Origin: Pantoea cypripedii
GTDB lineage: Bacteria; Pseudomonadota; Gammaproteobacteria; Enterobacterales; Enterobacteriaceae
Length of the DNA: 64,000 nucleotides
Direction of reading: 5' to 3'
Assembly (NCBI RefSeq): GCF_002095535.1
Contig: NZ_MLJI01000001.1
Location: forward strand, 1,353,832 to 1,417,831
Shown here: positions 1-9,830 of the stretch, piece after piece
How the letters are laid out: every line of letters starts with the position of its first letter
Numbering within the stretch: the stretch's first letter is position 1
Notes under the pieces: generated by a model
What the model was told of the DNA's origin: nothing
Databases searched by the model: none
The model's input: the letters and a program-made list of their open reading frames with translations, nothing else
Program-made: the position numbers and the translations under genes

Positions 1-1
1 T

Positions 2-865
2 GACGTGCCGGACCTGGAACTGGGCGGCGTGCTGATTGCGCTGCGCATCAAAGGGGAAGGGGAAGCGGAGATGCTCGGCTTCTATCAGGCGATGCAGCAG
101 CAAATGATGCGTCTGCAACCCCCGGCCGGGCGTCCGATGCCGATGGTAATCCCCAGCTACAACGGCGCACGTCGTCAGGGCAACCTGACGCCGTTGCTGG
201 CGCTGTTGCTGGTAAAACTCGGCTTTCCGGTACTGATGCACGGCGTCAGTGACGACCCGACGCGCATCACCAGCGAAGAGGTGCTGGCGGCGCTGGGTAT
301 CCAACCGGTCACCAACGCGCAGCAGGCGCAGGCCGCGCTGGACAGCGGTGGGCTGGCGTTTATCACCATCGATAATTTGTGCCCGCCGATGGCGAAACAG
401 CTGTCGCTGCGCTGGCGGATGGGGGTGCGAAATAGCGCCCACACGCTGGCAAAACTGGCGACACCCTTTGCCGAACGTGCGGCGCTGCGCCTTGCCAGCG
501 TTTCCCATCCCGAATATGTCGCGCGGGTGGGTAAATTCTTCCAGGATATTGATGCCCCGGCGATTTTGCTCAACGGCACTGAGGGTGAGGTGTATGCCAG
601 TCCACAGCGCTGCCCGGCGATCAACTATATTCAGGGCGCGGGTGGTGAGGCGGAGGTGTGGATTGATCGCCAGCCGGAGTGCGACGTTGAGCTTCCCGCG
701 TCAAAAAGCGCCAGTGATACGGCGGACTGGACGCGCGCAGTGCTGGCAGGAGAACGCGCGGTGCCGCAGGCGCTGCGCCTGCAACTGGCCTGTTGCCTGG
801 TGGCGAGCGGGGAAAGTGCCAGCCTGGCAGCGGCCGAAACGCGCCTCAGCCAGGCGGGACTCTGA
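2..865 (+). CDS. ybiB: YbiB, TrpD2-family nucleic-acid-binding protein (5' end outside window)
   Basis: The reading frame is open from the first bases (GAC GTG CCG) with no start, so the gene enters from the left; by recalled E. coli YbiB about 35 N-terminal residues are missing. The visible part matches YbiB throughout, for example VPDLELGGVLIALRIKGEGE near the start and GVRNSAHTLAKLATPFAE in the middle. The family has the fold of anthranilate phosphoribosyltransferase (glycosyltransferase family 3), but E. coli YbiB is described as binding nucleic acids, not making tryptophan, and is linked to the SOS gene dinG. The TGA stop lies 4 bases from the stop of the convergent amidohydrolase gene. 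Confidence 0.93.
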   Translation, partial: DVPDLELGGVLIALRIKGEGEAEMLGFYQAMQQQMMRLQPPAGRPMPMVIPSYNGARRQGNLTPLLALLLVKLGFPVLMHGVSDDPTRITSEEVLAALGIQPVTNAQQAQAALDSGGLAFITIDNLCPPMAKQLSLRWRMGVRNSAHTLAKLATPFAERAALRLASVSHPEYVARVGKFFQDIDAPAILLNGTEGEVYASPQRCPAINYIQGAGGEAEVWIDRQPECDVELPASKSASDTADWTRAVLAGERAVPQALRLQLACCLVASGESASLAAAETRLSQAGL

Positions 866-869
866 GGGA

Positions 870-2027
870 TCAGGCTTTCGCCAGCGTGCTTTCCACTAGC
901 TGCTGCCAGAAGGTGATGCCAATTGGCAGCAGCTCATCATTGAAGTCGTAACCGGCGTTATGCAGCGGTGCGGAAGGCGTCGCGCCATCGGCACCCAGCC
1001 AGAAATAAGCCCCCGGACAGGCTTCCAGCATACAGGCGAAGTCTTCCGAAGCCATCGACGGATTGACCTGCCAGTGCACCTGCTGCTCGCCGAGTAACTG
1101 GACAGCGGCCTGGCGCACCTGTTCTGCCTGTTCAGCATGATTGGCGGTGACCGGATAGCCTGGATACCAGTGAATCTCGCCGCTGACGCCGAACGGGCGC
1201 GGCAGCGTCGTGACAAAATCCTCAATCAAGCTGCGTACCCGATCGCGCACGTCAGGTTGCAGGCAGCGCACCGTGCCGCGTAACACCATCTGCTCCGGGA
1301 TAACGTTAATGGCTTCGCCGCCGTGGATTTGCGTGACGCTCACCACCGCTGACGCGAGGGGGGATAAGCGACGTGACGGAATGGTTTGCAGCGCCAGAAT
1401 CAGTTCAGCTGCCACCACCATCGGATCCGCACCGCTTTCCGGCATCGCCGCATGGCAGCTTTTGCCGTTGAGGGTGATTTCAAATGAATCGAGTGAAGCC
1501 ATCATCGCCCCGGCATTGACCGCCAGCGAGCCGACCGGTAAGCCAGGCCAGTTATGCATGGCATATACCGCATCCATCGGGAAACGCTGGAACAGGCCTT
1601 CTTCCACCATTTTGCGCGCGCCGCCGAGGTTTTCTTCAGCAGGCTGGAAGATAAAATGCACCGTGCCGCTGAACTGGCGCGTTGCGGCCAGCTGGCAGGC
1701 AGCAGCCAGCAGCACTGCGGTATGACCATCGTGCCCACAGGCGTGCATCACGCCGGGCTGGCCGGATTTCCACTGCGGGTTGCCTTTTTCGGTAATCGGC
1801 AGCGCATCCATATCGGCGCGCAGACCAATCACCGGCCCCGGACCGTTCTCCAGCGTGCCAATCACCCCGGTTCCCGCCAGGCCGCGAAACACCTGCAAAC
1901 CGGCATCGCTGAGTACCTGCGCCACCCGTTCGCTGGTGCGCTGCTCCTGGTAACCCAGTTCCGGATGTTGGTGTAACTGGTGACGCCAGCGCAGGGCGTT
2001 ATCGAGCAGGGCGGCAGGCAGGGTCAT
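870..2027 (-). CDS. M20 family amidohydrolase (HipO/AbgB-like)
   Basis: A zinc-dependent hydrolase of N-acyl amino acids or amino acid conjugates (385 aa, usual length). Family marks are HACGHDGH, QPAEENLGGARK, the HGGEAINVIP segment of the dimerisation/lid domain, SMASEDFACML and LHNAGYDFND near the end, which supply metal ligands and the catalytic Glu. The frame is open further upstream, but the ATG at 2027 has GGAG 11 bases before it and fits the family N-terminus (RWRHQLHQHPEL follows). It is transcribed toward ybiB. No HutC-type operator is seen in front, so its place beside the hut genes does not show co-regulation. The acyl substrate cannot be read from sequence; M20D enzymes include hippurate, indole-acetyl-amino acid and N-acetyl-diaminopimelate hydrolases. 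Confidence 0.85.
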   Translation of the reverse strand: MTLPAALLDNALRWRHQLHQHPELGYQEQRTSERVAQVLSDAGLQVFRGLAGTGVIGTLENGPGPVIGLRADMDALPITEKGNPQWKSGQPGVMHACGHDGHTAVLLAAACQLAATRQFSGTVHFIFQPAEENLGGARKMVEEGLFQRFPMDAVYAMHNWPGLPVGSLAVNAGAMMASLDSFEITLNGKSCHAAMPESGADPMVVAAELILALQTIPSRRLSPLASAVVSVTQIHGGEAINVIPEQMVLRGTVRCLQPDVRDRVRSLIEDFVTTLPRPFGVSGEIHWYPGYPVTANHAEQAEQVRQAAVQLLGEQQVHWQVNPSMASEDFACMLEACPGAYFWLGADGATPSAPLHNAGYDFNDELLPIGITFWQQLVESTLAKA

Positions 2028-2141
2028 AAGGCAGAATTCTCCATCAGCAGCAGTACCTCCATAAACCGATACCGCAGGAAATTGAGTTATCACTGTAGTG
2101 GCAAGCGCGGGGTGGCGTCTATCGCAGAACGGGAGAATTTG

Positions 2142-2156
2142 GCTATAGGCTATAGC
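2142..2156. promoter_or_regulatory. 15-bp palindrome upstream of the amidohydrolase gene
   Basis: GCTATAG-G-CTATAGC is a perfect odd-length inverted repeat about 115 bases upstream of the amidohydrolase ATG. Its position and symmetry suit an operator for a dimeric regulator. No cognate regulator lies next to it, and it does not resemble the HutC sites. Function is inferred from symmetry only. Confidence 0.3.
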
Positions 2157-2201
2157 TAAATGGAATAATCAGGTTTTGTTAACTGCGCGGCGAACATAAC
2201 A

Positions 2202-2263
2202 GCGCGATAAATCGCGCCGCTACAAATGATTGCACCCATCCGTAACGGCGCGATTTATCGCGC
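2202..2263. repeat. REP-like inverted pair, family A
   Basis: Two oppositely oriented copies of a 22-base unit, GCGCGATAAATCGCGCCGCTAC (2202-2223, here read outward) and GTAACGGCGCGATTTATCGCGC (2242-2263). Each unit is a GTAG-type tetranucleotide followed by a GCGCGAT-TT-ATCGCGC hairpin. Similar units occur near 10.7, 19.8, 25.1 and 53.2 kb. Here the pair is arranged tail to tail (CTAC...GTAA), opposite to the GTAG...CTAC arrangement at 10.6 and 19.8 kb. Confidence 0.85.
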
Positions 2264-2293
2264 AGGGGTTGTACACTGGCCGGAATCAGGCAA

Positions 2294-2314
2294 TGGCGGG
2301 ATCAACTCCCGCCA
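2294..2314 (-). terminator. Weak hairpin downstream of hutU
   Basis: TGGCGGG and CCCGCCA (7 bp, 7-base loop) lie 7 bases beyond the hutU stop. There is no U-run on the hutU strand, so it is either a weak terminator or a 3'-end stabilising hairpin. Confidence 0.4.
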
Positions 2315-2320
2315 GCGATG

Positions 2321-4006
2321 TTATTTCAGCATCGGCAGATTCAGCCCGTGCTCTTTCGCACAAGCCTGTGCCTGCTCGTAACCGGCATCGGCATGACGCA
2401 TCACCCCGGTAGCCGGATCGTTCCACAGCACGCGCGCCAGACGCACATCCGCTTCCGCGCTGCCGTCACAGACGATCACCACACCGGCATGTTGCGAGAA
2501 GCCCATGCCGACACCGCCGCCGTGATGCAGGCTCACCCAGGTCGCACCGCCTGCGGTGTTGAGCAGGGCGTTAAGCAGCGGCCAGTCGGAAACCGCATCG
2601 GAACCGTCTTTCATCGCTTCGGTTTCACGGTTCGGTGAGGCGACTGAGCCACAGTCGAGATGATCACGACCAATCACAATCGGTGCTTTCAGCTCGCCGT
2701 TGCGTACCATCTCGTTAAACGCCAGCGCCGCTTTATGGCGCTCGCCCAGACCCAGCCAGCAAATACGTGCCGGTAAGCCCTGGAACGCGATACGCTCCTG
2801 CGCCATATCCAGCCAGCGATGCAGGTTTTTGTGCTCCGGGAACAGTTCTTTCAGTTTGGCATCGGTTTTATAGATATCTTCCGGATCGCCCGACAGCGCT
2901 ACCCAGCGGAACGGACCTTTACCTTCGCAGAACAGCGGACGGATATAAGCCGGTACAAAGCCTGGGAAATCAAAGGCATTGGCTACGCCTTCATCCAGCG
3001 CTACCTGACGGATGTTGTTGCCGTAATCCACTGTCGGAATGCCCATATGACAGAAATCCAGCATCGCCTGAACGTGGGTCGCCATCGACGCACGCGCCGC
3101 TTTTTCTACCGCTTTCGGATTGCTGACTTTTTCAGCCTGCCAGCGATCAACATCCCAGCCAATTGGCAGATAACCGTTCACCGGATCGTGGGCTGAAGTC
3201 TGGTCAGTGACGATATCCGGCTTCATGCCGCCCGCTTTGGCACGTTTTACCAGCTCCGGCAGAATTTCCGCCGCATTGCCCAGCAGGCCAACAGAAATGG
3301 CTTTCTTCGCTTTGGTGGCTTCGTCGATCAGTTGTAACGCTTCATCGAGGGTATAGGCTTTGTGATCGACATAACGGGTGCGCAGACGGAAATCGATACG
3401 CGATTCCTGGCACTCAATCGCCAGCACGCAGGCACCGGCCAGCACGCCCGCCAGCGGTTGTGCGCCGCCCATGCCGCCAAGACCGGCGGTGAGGATCCAG
3501 CGTCCGCTCAGATCGTTATCGTAATGCTGACGACCGGCTTCGACGAAGGTCTCGAAGGTGCCCTGCACAATGCCCTGCGCACCGATGTAGATCCAGGAAC
3601 CGGCAGTCATCTGGCCGTACATCATCAGGCCGGCTTTATCCAGCTCATGGAAATGATCCCAGGTGGCCCAGTGTGGCACCAGGTTGGAGTTTGCCAGCAG
3701 CACGCGTGGCGCGTCGGCATGGGTGCGGAACACGCCAACCGGCTTGCCCGACTGAATCAATAACGTTTCTTCCGGTTGCAGGGCGCGCAGCGAGCGCAGA
3801 ATCTGCTCGAAGCATTCCCAGTTACGCGCTGCTTTACCGATGCCGCCGTACACCACCAGATCTTCCGGGCGTTCAGCCACGTCGGGATCGAGGTTGTTCT
3901 GGATCATGCGGTAAGCCGCTTCAATCAACCAGTTGGCGCAGTGGAGTTCAGAGCCGTGCGGAGCACGGATTTCACGGGCAACTGCCTGGGTCAGAGTTTC
4001 GCTCAT
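2321..4006 (-). CDS. hutU: Urocanate hydratase HutU
   Basis: Second step of histidine breakdown: adds water to urocanate to give 4-imidazolone-5-propionate, using a tightly bound NAD+. The 561-aa length is typical. The glycine-rich cofactor segment [15 protein letters not shown], the [13 protein letters not shown] stretch and [14 protein letters not shown] (containing the Cys expected in the active site) are all present. Two ATG codons stand in tandem at 4009 and 4006; the AAGGA ribosome site is 7 bases from the second, so MSETLTQ is preferred. It follows hutH after 15 bases and shares its HutC-controlled promoter region. Confidence 0.97.
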   Translation of the reverse strand: MSETLTQAVAREIRAPHGSELHCANWLIEAAYRMIQNNLDPDVAERPEDLVVYGGIGKAARNWECFEQILRSLRALQPEETLLIQSGKPVGVFRTHADAPRVLLANSNLVPHWATWDHFHELDKAGLMMYGQMTAGSWIYIGAQGIVQGTFETFVEAGRQHYDNDLSGRWILTAGLGGMGGAQPLAGVLAGACVLAIECQESRIDFRLRTRYVDHKAYTLDEALQLIDEATKAKKAISVGLLGNAAEILPELVKRAKAGGMKPDIVTDQTSAHDPVNGYLPIGWDVDRWQAEKVSNPKAVEKAARASMATHVQAMLDFCHMGIPTVDYGNNIRQVALDEGVANAFDFPGFVPAYIRPLFCEGKGPFRWVALSGDPEDIYKTDAKLKELFPEHKNLHRWLDMAQERIAFQGLPARICWLGLGERHKAALAFNEMVRNGELKAPIVIGRDHLDCGSVASPNRETEAMKDGSDAVSDWPLLNALLNTAGGATWVSLHHGGGVGMGFSQHAGVVIVCDGSAEADVRLARVLWNDPATGVMRHADAGYEQAQACAKEHGLNLPMLK

Positions 4007-4021
4007 CATCAGTTCCTTTAT

Positions 4022-5575
4022 TCAACATTGGGTGGTGCGCATGCTCGGCAGCAGCGCAGAAAGGGCTTCCGGCCAGGCATTGCTGCTGGCCCACTGGCGC
4101 ATGGTGTCGATATCCGGTGCCAGTAAACGATCCTGATCGAGGAAGGCGACCTGAGCGCGAATGCGGCTCATCTCCTGCTCGATAGTGGTGGAACTTTGCA
4201 GAGGACGGTGGAAGTCGATCCCCTGGGCGGCGGCCATGGCTTCAATCCCCACTACGGCGGCGGTGTTGAAACACATGCTGCCAAGACGGCGCGCGGCGTA
4301 GGTCGCCATCGACACATGGTCTTCCTGGTTGGCGGACGTCGGCAGGCTATCGACGCTGCCTGGATGCGCCAGCGATTTGTTTTCCGACGCCAGCGCGGCG
4401 GCAGTGACCTGCGCGATCATAAAGCCGGAGTTGACGCCACCGTCACGCACCAGGAAAGGCGGCAGACCGGAGAGTCCGGTATCCAGCAGCAGTGCCAGAC
4501 GACGTTCAGAAATCGCGCCCACTTCGGCCACGGCCAGGGCGATGATATCGGCGGCAAACGCCACCGGTTCGGCGTGGAAATTACCACCGGAAATCACATC
4601 GCCGGTGTCGCTAAACACCAGCGGGTTGTCCGAGGCGGCGTTAGCTTCAATCTGCAACACGCGGGCGGCGTGGCTGAGGTTATCAAGACAGGCACCCATC
4701 ACCTGCGGTACGCAGCGGATGGAGTAGGGGTCCTGTACCCGGCCACAGTTGGCGTGCGAGCTGAGGATCTCACTGCCTTCCAGCAGCGTGCTGACCGCTG
4801 CCGCAACGGCGATTTGCCCCTGCTGACCGCGTGCCAGGTGGATACGCGCATCAAAAGGTTTGATCGAGCCTTTGATGGCTTCAAGCGACAGCGCACCGGC
4901 CATCAACCCGGCAGCGAACAGGTTTTCCCCTTCGAACAGGCCACGCAGCGCCAGTGCGGTAGAAACCTGGGTGCCATTCAGCAGCGCCAGACCTTCCTTC
5001 GGACCGAGCACAAATGGCGTCAGACCAACGCGTGCCAATCCTTCAGTGGCAGGGATCAACGCACCATCAACGCGGACATTACCTTCACCCAGCAGCATCA
5101 GCGACAGATGCGCCAGCGGGGCGAGGTCGCCGGATGCGCCGACGGAACCCTTTTCAGGAATGCACGGCATCACACCGGCATTGAACAACGCCAGCAGCGC
5201 TTCGATCAGGGAAATACGGATCCCGGAATGGCCGCGCGCCAGGCTGATGATTTTGGTGGCGACCACCAGGCGAGTGACGTTATCAGGCAGCAACTCACCG
5301 AGACCGACGCTGTGCGACAGCACCAGGTTACGTTGCAGTTCGGCGAGGCGGCCAGCCGGAATCTGCGTCTGCGCCAGTTTGCCAAAGCCGGTATTGATGC
5401 CGTACACCACGTTGCCTGAAGCGACGATGGCATCAACGGTAGCGCTGGCACGATCGATGGCGGCACGCGCCTCATCAGCCAGCGTCAGTGCGACGCCACC
5501 CTGGTAAATCGCGCGCAGTGTGGCGAGGTCCACTTCACCGGGAATGAGGCGAATATTCTGAACCGAACCTGACAT
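4022..5575 (-). CDS. hutH: Histidine ammonia-lyase HutH
   Basis: First step of the pathway: L-histidine to trans-urocanate and ammonia. The Ala147-Ser148-Gly149 triad in [14 protein letters not shown] cyclises into the MIO electrophile. Also conserved are Tyr58 in [10 protein letters not shown], His88 in [30 protein letters not shown] and NQEDHVSM. At 517 aa it is a full-length canonical enzyme, in contrast to the second HutH-like protein at 14178. CAGGAG stands 7 bases before ATG. First gene of the hutHU operon, divergent from hutC, with HutC-type palindromes just upstream. Confidence 0.97.
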   Translation of the reverse strand: MSGSVQNIRLIPGEVDLATLRAIYQGGVALTLADEARAAIDRASATVDAIVASGNVVYGINTGFGKLAQTQIPAGRLAELQRNLVLSHSVGLGELLPDNVTRLVVATKIISLARGHSGIRISLIEALLALFNAGVMPCIPEKGSVGASGDLAPLAHLSLMLLGEGNVRVDGALIPATEGLARVGLTPFVLGPKEGLALLNGTQVSTALALRGLFEGENLFAAGLMAGALSLEAIKGSIKPFDARIHLARGQQGQIAVAAAVSTLLEGSEILSSHANCGRVQDPYSIRCVPQVMGACLDNLSHAARVLQIEANAASDNPLVFSDTGDVISGGNFHAEPVAFAADIIALAVAEVGAISERRLALLLDTGLSGLPPFLVRDGGVNSGFMIAQVTAAALASENKSLAHPGSVDSLPTSANQEDHVSMATYAARRLGSMCFNTAAVVGIEAMAAAQGIDFHRPLQSSTTIEQEMSRIRAQVAFLDQDRLLAPDIDTMRQWASSNAWPEALSALLPSMRTTQC

Positions 5576-5583
5576 AGTCTACT

Positions 5584-5597
5584 CCTGTCTATACAAG
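5584..5597. promoter_or_regulatory. HutC operator overlapping hutH ribosome site region
   Basis: CCTGTCTATACAAG is an imperfect palindrome (on the other strand CTTGTATAGACAGG) ending 9 bases before the hutH ATG. It matches the other TTGTATATACA-like sites in this hut cluster, so HutC bound here would block hutHU transcription. Confidence 0.7.
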
Positions 5598-5683
5598 TAA
5601 AACGGCAATCCCGGATGATGCTGGCATGTGGAAGTGCTGCGGGAGATGCCATGAATAATGCGAGTGAAGCATAAGTGTCTATT

Positions 5684-5697
5684 CTTGTCTATACAAG
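5684..5697. promoter_or_regulatory. HutC operator upstream of hutH
   Basis: CTTGTCTATACAAG is a near-perfect 14-bp palindrome exactly 100 bases from the site at 5584. The pair could allow cooperative binding or looping over the hutHU promoter. Recognition by HutC is inferred from recurrence in front of hut genes and from GntR/HutC-family operator style. Confidence 0.72.
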
Positions 5698-5709
5698 TAG
5701 CAAGCACTG

Positions 5710-5725
5710 TGCCAGATTGATCACA
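5710..5725. promoter_or_regulatory. Possible CRP site
   Basis: TGCCAGATTGATCACA has a perfect right half (TCACA) and a 3 of 5 left half against TGTGA-N6-TCACA. Catabolite control of hut operons is well known in enterics, so a site here is plausible, but the match is partial. Confidence 0.3.
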
Positions 5726-5829
5726 TTCTTTGCAGGGCGCGGCAGAGCCTCCAGGCCTTCGGATCGCCGCAGGCATTGCACTGTAATAAGGCAAATGCTG
5801 CACAGGAAGCGGGACTGTTGCACAGCGGG

Positions 5830-5841
5830 ATGTATATACAT
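5830..5841. promoter_or_regulatory. HutC operator in front of hutC
   Basis: ATGTATATACAT is a perfect 12-bp palindrome about 50 bases before the hutC ATG. Its position suggests that the repressor controls its own gene. Confidence 0.7.
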
Positions 5842-5892
5842 TTACGCGTTGAGACAGTAAACTTTGGGCACTATCAGGAAAAGGAACAGGAT

Positions 5893-6648
5893 ATGGTTGA
5901 GCAGACGGCAATAGCACAACTGGCCGCGGCCATGGGTGATGAGCCTGCGCCGATTTACCAGCGCGTTAAGCAGGCGATTATCAGCCAGATCCGTGAAGGT
6001 CACTGGAAGGCCAATCAACGTGTACCCTCGGAAAGCGAGCTGGTGAATGAACTTGGTGTCAGCCGCATGACCATCAACCGTGCGCTGCGTGAACTGACCA
6101 GCGAAGGTTTTCTGGTGCGTATGCAGGGTGTCGGCACCTTTGTCGCCGAGATGAAGGGCTACACCGCGATGCTGGAAGTGCACAACATTGCAGATGAAAT
6201 CGCGCAGCGTGGTCATCTGCACAGCTGTAAAATTCTCTCCCTCGGGCAGATGAAGGCGGACCCGGAGCAGGCGGCGGTGCTGGGGTTATCCACCGGCCAG
6301 ATGCTGTTCCATTCGCTGATCGTACATTACGAGAATGATTTGCCGGTGCAGCTGGAGGATCGTCTGGTCAACCCGCTGGTGGCCCCGGATTATCTCAGCC
6401 AGGATTACCATCAGCTGACGCCTTACACCTATCTGATGCGGGTTGCGCCGTTAACCGCCGGTGAGCATATTGTCGAAGCGGTGCTGCCGGACCTGCGCCA
6501 GCGTAAGCATCTGGCGCTGGATGAGCACGAACCCTGCCTGCTGATCCGTCGCCAGACGTGGAGCGACAACAAAATCGTCACCTATGCGCGTCTGCTCTAT
6601 CCCGGCTCGCGTTACAAGCTGCTGGGCCGCTTCAGAGGACACGGCTAA
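5893..6648 (+). CDS. hutC: Histidine utilisation repressor HutC (GntR family)
   Basis: A 251-aa transcriptional repressor. Residues about 20-85 form a GntR winged helix-turn-helix (YQRVKQAIISQI, VPSESELVNELGVSRMTINR, EGFLVRMQGVGTFV); the rest is a UTRA ligand domain in which the family senses urocanate. The frame is open further upstream, but ATG at 5893 has AAGGA 7 bases before it and gives the standard N-terminus. It is divergent from hutHU and its 3' end overlaps the 3' end of hutD by 17 bases. Palindromes before hutH, hutC, hutF/hutI and the ABC importer are the likely targets. Confidence 0.95.
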   Translation: MVEQTAIAQLAAAMGDEPAPIYQRVKQAIISQIREGHWKANQRVPSESELVNELGVSRMTINRALRELTSEGFLVRMQGVGTFVAEMKGYTAMLEVHNIADEIAQRGHLHSCKILSLGQMKADPEQAAVLGLSTGQMLFHSLIVHYENDLPVQLEDRLVNPLVAPDYLSQDYHQLTPYTYLMRVAPLTAGEHIVEAVLPDLRQRKHLALDEHEPCLLIRRQTWSDNKIVTYARLLYPGSRYKLLGRFRGHG

Positions 6649-7174
6649 GCGCGGTAAACAACAGGCTGGCATCGGCAGAACACGGTGCCAGCTGCGTCAT
6701 CTCATCCAGCCACCACATCCCCTGATTCACCGTGAAAACCTCACCTTGCGCTGTTTGCCAGCTGCCCGCCAGCACCCAGGCGACACCCTGTTCGCTGCCG
6801 ACCGGCTGTTGCTGCACCGTCACCTGCGCCTGCCAGCTGTCGCGGCGCGTCATGATATTGAAATCCTGACAGGCGCTGTCGCCAATTTGCGCATCGATCG
6901 CCCATTCGCCCGGAAACGGCCAGGGCTGATGCGGTTGCAGCTGCTGCTCGCCCTGCGCGTGGCGCAACAGCACGCTATCGCCATGCAGCAGGGTGATCAC
7001 CCGGTCGATACCGGGGAAGGGGGAAAAGGGGCCGTCAGCGGCGATGGTGGCGATACTGGCGCGCCAGGCGAAATCCGCCGCACCCGGCGGATAACTGACG
7101 ATTTCGCGGGTTTCACCGCCGCCGTTACGCCAGCGGCTGACGGGTAAAGCGTCGTAGTCGAAACGGGTTCTCAT
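6632..7174 (-). CDS. hutD: HutD family protein
   Basis: A 180-aa cupin-like protein of the HutD family, recognised from WRNGGGETREIVSYP near the N-terminus and FAWRASIATIAADGPFSPFPGIDR. Its biochemical role is not settled; in pseudomonads it is thought to limit hut induction, perhaps by binding an intermediate. Its ATG overlaps the hutF stop (ATGA), so the two are translationally coupled. The 3' end overlaps hutC on the opposite strand. Confidence 0.9.
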   Translation of the reverse strand: MRTRFDYDALPVSRWRNGGGETREIVSYPPGAADFAWRASIATIAADGPFSPFPGIDRVITLLHGDSVLLRHAQGEQQLQPHQPWPFPGEWAIDAQIGDSACQDFNIMTRRDSWQAQVTVQQQPVGSEQGVAWVLAGSWQTAQGEVFTVNQGMWWLDEMTQLAPCSADASLLFTALSRVL

Positions 7175-8526
7175 CGCAGCGCCCTCATGGCGGCGGCGAA
7201 GCGTGCTGCGCAGGCTTCTTCTGCCGGATGCTGCCCTTGCTCGACCACCGCCTGACCGGCGACGTAAACATCGCGAATTTGCTCACGCTGACCGGCAAAT
7301 AACCAGCGATTCAGCAAGGATGCGCTGTCTACGCTGCTTAACCAGGCATCCGCTTTCAGCACCAGCCAGTCAGCGCGTTTGCCCACGGCCAGTTCGCCGC
7401 TCTGGATACCACAGGCCTGCGCGCCACCCTGGGCCGCCTGTTGCCACAGCAGGTCACCGACCGAGGATTGATCAGTGGTGGTGATGCGATTGCGACGGCG
7501 ATCGCGCAGACGCTGGCCGTACTCCAGCCAGCGCAGCTCCTCCAGCGTGCTCAGGGAGACATGGCTGTCGGAACCGATGCCCCAGCGTCCACCACGGGCG
7601 ATGTATTCCACTGCCGGGAAGATGCCGTCGCCGAGATTGGCCTCGGTGATCGGGCACAATCCGACCACGGCACCGCTGGCGGCGAGACGGGCAATTTCGT
7701 CTTCATCAAGGTGGGTCGCGTGGATCAGGCACCAGCGGGCATCAACAGCAAAACGATTCATCAGCCAGGCCACCGGGCGCTCACCGCTCCATGCCAGGCT
7801 GTCGTTGACCTCTTTCTCCTGCTCGGCCACATGAATATGCACCGGCAGATGGTCCGGGCTGGCTGCCAGCACCTCACGCATCTGTGCCTCATTCACCGCG
7901 CGCAGCGAGTGGAAGCACAGGCCGTGATTGAACAGCGGTTTGTCGGCCACCCATTGGCTCAGTCGTTGCTGTTGTTGCAGGTAAGCTTCGGTCTGCTGGA
8001 TAAACCGGCGCTGGCCGTCACTGGCGGGTTGCGAGCCGAAGCCGCTGTAGCTGTACAGCACCGGCAGCAGCGTCTGGCCGATCCCGGCGGTGTCTGCCGC
8101 TGCCATCAACTGTTGCAGCATGTCATCGTGAGGATAGGCTTTGCCCTGAGCGTCATGATGCAGATAGTGGAATTCCGCCACCTGGGTATAACCGCCTTTC
8201 AGCATCCCGATATACAACAGCGCGGCAATATCGCCCACCTGCTGCGGTGAGAGACGCTGCACCATGCGGTACATCAAATCGCGCCAGGTCCAGAAGCTGT
8301 CCTGGGGATCGCCCGCCACTTCGGCCAGCCCGGCCATGGCGCGTTGAAAGGCATGGGAATGCAGGTTGGCAATCGACGGGATCACCGATCCTGCCAGACG
8401 AATCGCCTCGCCAGGCTCGCTGTTGGGGGTTAACGCGGTTATCACCCCGGCGGGGTTAACAGTTATCAGCACCTGGTCATGCCAGCCATCGGCCAGCAGT
8501 GCCCGTGGGGCAAAAAAAGTTGCCAT
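7171..8526 (-). CDS. hutF: Formimidoylglutamate deiminase HutF
   Basis: Converts N-formimino-L-glutamate to N-formyl-L-glutamate and ammonia. A 451-aa amidohydrolase-superfamily enzyme with the metal-binding pair His56/His58 in NLHSHAFQR, the second metal His region HIHVAEQEKEV, the HATHLDEDE segment and the GSDSHVS metal Asp. With HutG it makes the five-step route ending in formate, in place of the single formiminoglutamase used by some enterics. First gene of hutFD, divergent from hutIG with an operator between them. Confidence 0.95.
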   Translation of the reverse strand: MATFFAPRALLADGWHDQVLITVNPAGVITALTPNSEPGEAIRLAGSVIPSIANLHSHAFQRAMAGLAEVAGDPQDSFWTWRDLMYRMVQRLSPQQVGDIAALLYIGMLKGGYTQVAEFHYLHHDAQGKAYPHDDMLQQLMAAADTAGIGQTLLPVLYSYSGFGSQPASDGQRRFIQQTEAYLQQQQRLSQWVADKPLFNHGLCFHSLRAVNEAQMREVLAASPDHLPVHIHVAEQEKEVNDSLAWSGERPVAWLMNRFAVDARWCLIHATHLDEDEIARLAASGAVVGLCPITEANLGDGIFPAVEYIARGGRWGIGSDSHVSLSTLEELRWLEYGQRLRDRRRNRITTTDQSSVGDLLWQQAAQGGAQACGIQSGELAVGKRADWLVLKADAWLSSVDSASLLNRWLFAGQREQIRDVYVAGQAVVEQGQHPAEEACAARFAAAMRALR

Positions 8527-8549
8527 GGTTGATCCTTAGCGGCGGTTAG

Positions 8550-8563
8550 TTGTATATACATAT
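8550..8563. promoter_or_regulatory. HutC operator between hutFD and hutIG
   Basis: TTGTATATACATATACATAC contains the palindromic core TGTATATACA followed by a second overlapping half-site. It sits in the 86-base divergent gap, so one site can serve both hutF and hutI. Confidence 0.75.
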
Positions 8564-8612
8564 ACATACTTTGATGAGCAGTGTAAATCGCGAAAGGTAA
8601 GGGGATTTGGGG

Positions 8613-9830
8613 ATGGCAGAAGCGAAGCAGATCGACAGCCTGTGGCTGGGCGCGGATATCGTGACCATGCGCGAAGGCCGTTACAACCTGATTGCCGACG
8701 GCGCGCTGGCGGTGGATCAGGGCCAGCTGGTGTGGGTGGGGCCACGCAGTGAACTGCCGGAATTTCACGCGCGTGAGCAGCATCATTTCGAAGGTGGCAT
8801 CATCACGCCGGGGCTGGTGGATTGCCATACCCATCTGGTGTTTGGCGGCGATCGCAGCGCGGAATTTGAGCAGCGTCTGAACGGTGTCAGCTATGCCGAA
8901 ATCGCTGCGCAGGGCGGTGGTATTCTCTCCACGGTGCGCGCTACTCGCGCGGCCACGCAGGAGGAACTGGTGGCGTCGGCACGCTGGCGGCTGGATCGTC
9001 TGCTGGCGGAAGGGGTGACGACGGTCGAGATCAAATCCGGCTATGGGCTGGATGAAGCCAGCGAGCTGACCATGCTGCGTGCCATCCGCGAACTGGCACA
9101 AAACGTGCCTGCTGATGTACTGGCAACCTGTCTGGCGGCGCACAGTTTCCCGCCTGAGTTTAAAGACAACCCGCAGGGCTGGGTGGATATCATCTGTGAG
9201 CGTCTGCTGCCGCAGGTGCACGCCGCCGGGCTGGCGGATGCGGTGGATGCATTCTGTGAACATCTGGCATTCTCACCTGAGCAGGTGAGCCAGGTGTTTG
9301 ATAAAGCCAAAGCACTGGGCATGCCGATCAAACTGCATGCTGAGCAGCTTTCCTCACTGGGCGGCGCAGCGCTGGCGGCCAGCTATGGTGCGCTGTCGGC
9401 TGATCATCTGGAATACGCCACCGAAAGCGATGCACAGGCGATGGCGCAGCATGGCACCGTGGCGGTGCTGCTGCCGGGCGCGTTTTATCTGCTGCGCGAA
9501 ACCCAGCGTCCGCCGGTAGCCTTGTTCCGCCAGTACGGTGTGCCGATGGCGCTGGCCAGCGATGCCAATCCAGGTACCTCACCGGCGCTGTCGCTGCGTC
9601 TGATGCTGAATATGGGTTGCACGCTGTTTGGTATGACGCCGGAAGAGGCGCTGGCAGGCGTGACCTTATGGGGCGCGCAGGCGCTGGGTCTACAGCAGAC
9701 GCACGGCTCACTGGAGCCGGGTAAAGTGGCAAATTTTGTGCACTGGCCGCTGGCACGTCCGGCGGAACTGGTTTACTGGCTGGGCGGCGAGTTGCCGTGC
9801 CAGGTTATCTATCGTGGAGAAGCGCAATGA
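8613..9830 (+). CDS. hutI: Imidazolonepropionase HutI
   Basis: Third pathway step: hydrolyses 4-imidazolone-5-propionate to N-formimino-L-glutamate. The 405-aa length is standard. Metal and active-site segments include [39 protein letters not shown] and [14 protein letters not shown] two codons upstream is possible, but ATG at 8613 has AAGGGG 8 bases before it and is preferred. The stop overlaps the hutG start (ATGA). Confidence 0.96.
   Translation: MAEAKQIDSLWLGADIVTMREGRYNLIADGALAVDQGQLVWVGPRSELPEFHAREQHHFEGGIITPGLVDCHTHLVFGGDRSAEFEQRLNGVSYAEIAAQGGGILSTVRATRAATQEELVASARWRLDRLLAEGVTTVEIKSGYGLDEASELTMLRAIRELAQNVPADVLATCLAAHSFPPEFKDNPQGWVDIICERLLPQVHAAGLADAVDAFCEHLAFSPEQVSQVFDKAKALGMPIKLHAEQLSSLGGAALAASYGALSADHLEYATESDAQAMAQHGTVAVLLPGAFYLLRETQRPPVALFRQYGVPMALASDANPGTSPALSLRLMLNMGCTLFGMTPEEALAGVTLWGAQALGLQQTHGSLEPGKVANFVHWPLARPAELVYWLGGELPCQVIYRGEAQ

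Noticed and set aside
4196..5419. 407-codon open frame on + strand opposite hutH
   Set aside because: It lies wholly inside a canonical hutH on the other strand; its composition (Arg, His, Gln-rich) is that of a shadow frame in GC-rich coding DNA.
8466..9263. 265-codon open frame on - strand spanning the hutF-hutI gap
   Set aside because: It overlaps the 5' ends of both hutF and hutI and the HutC operator; no family resemblance.
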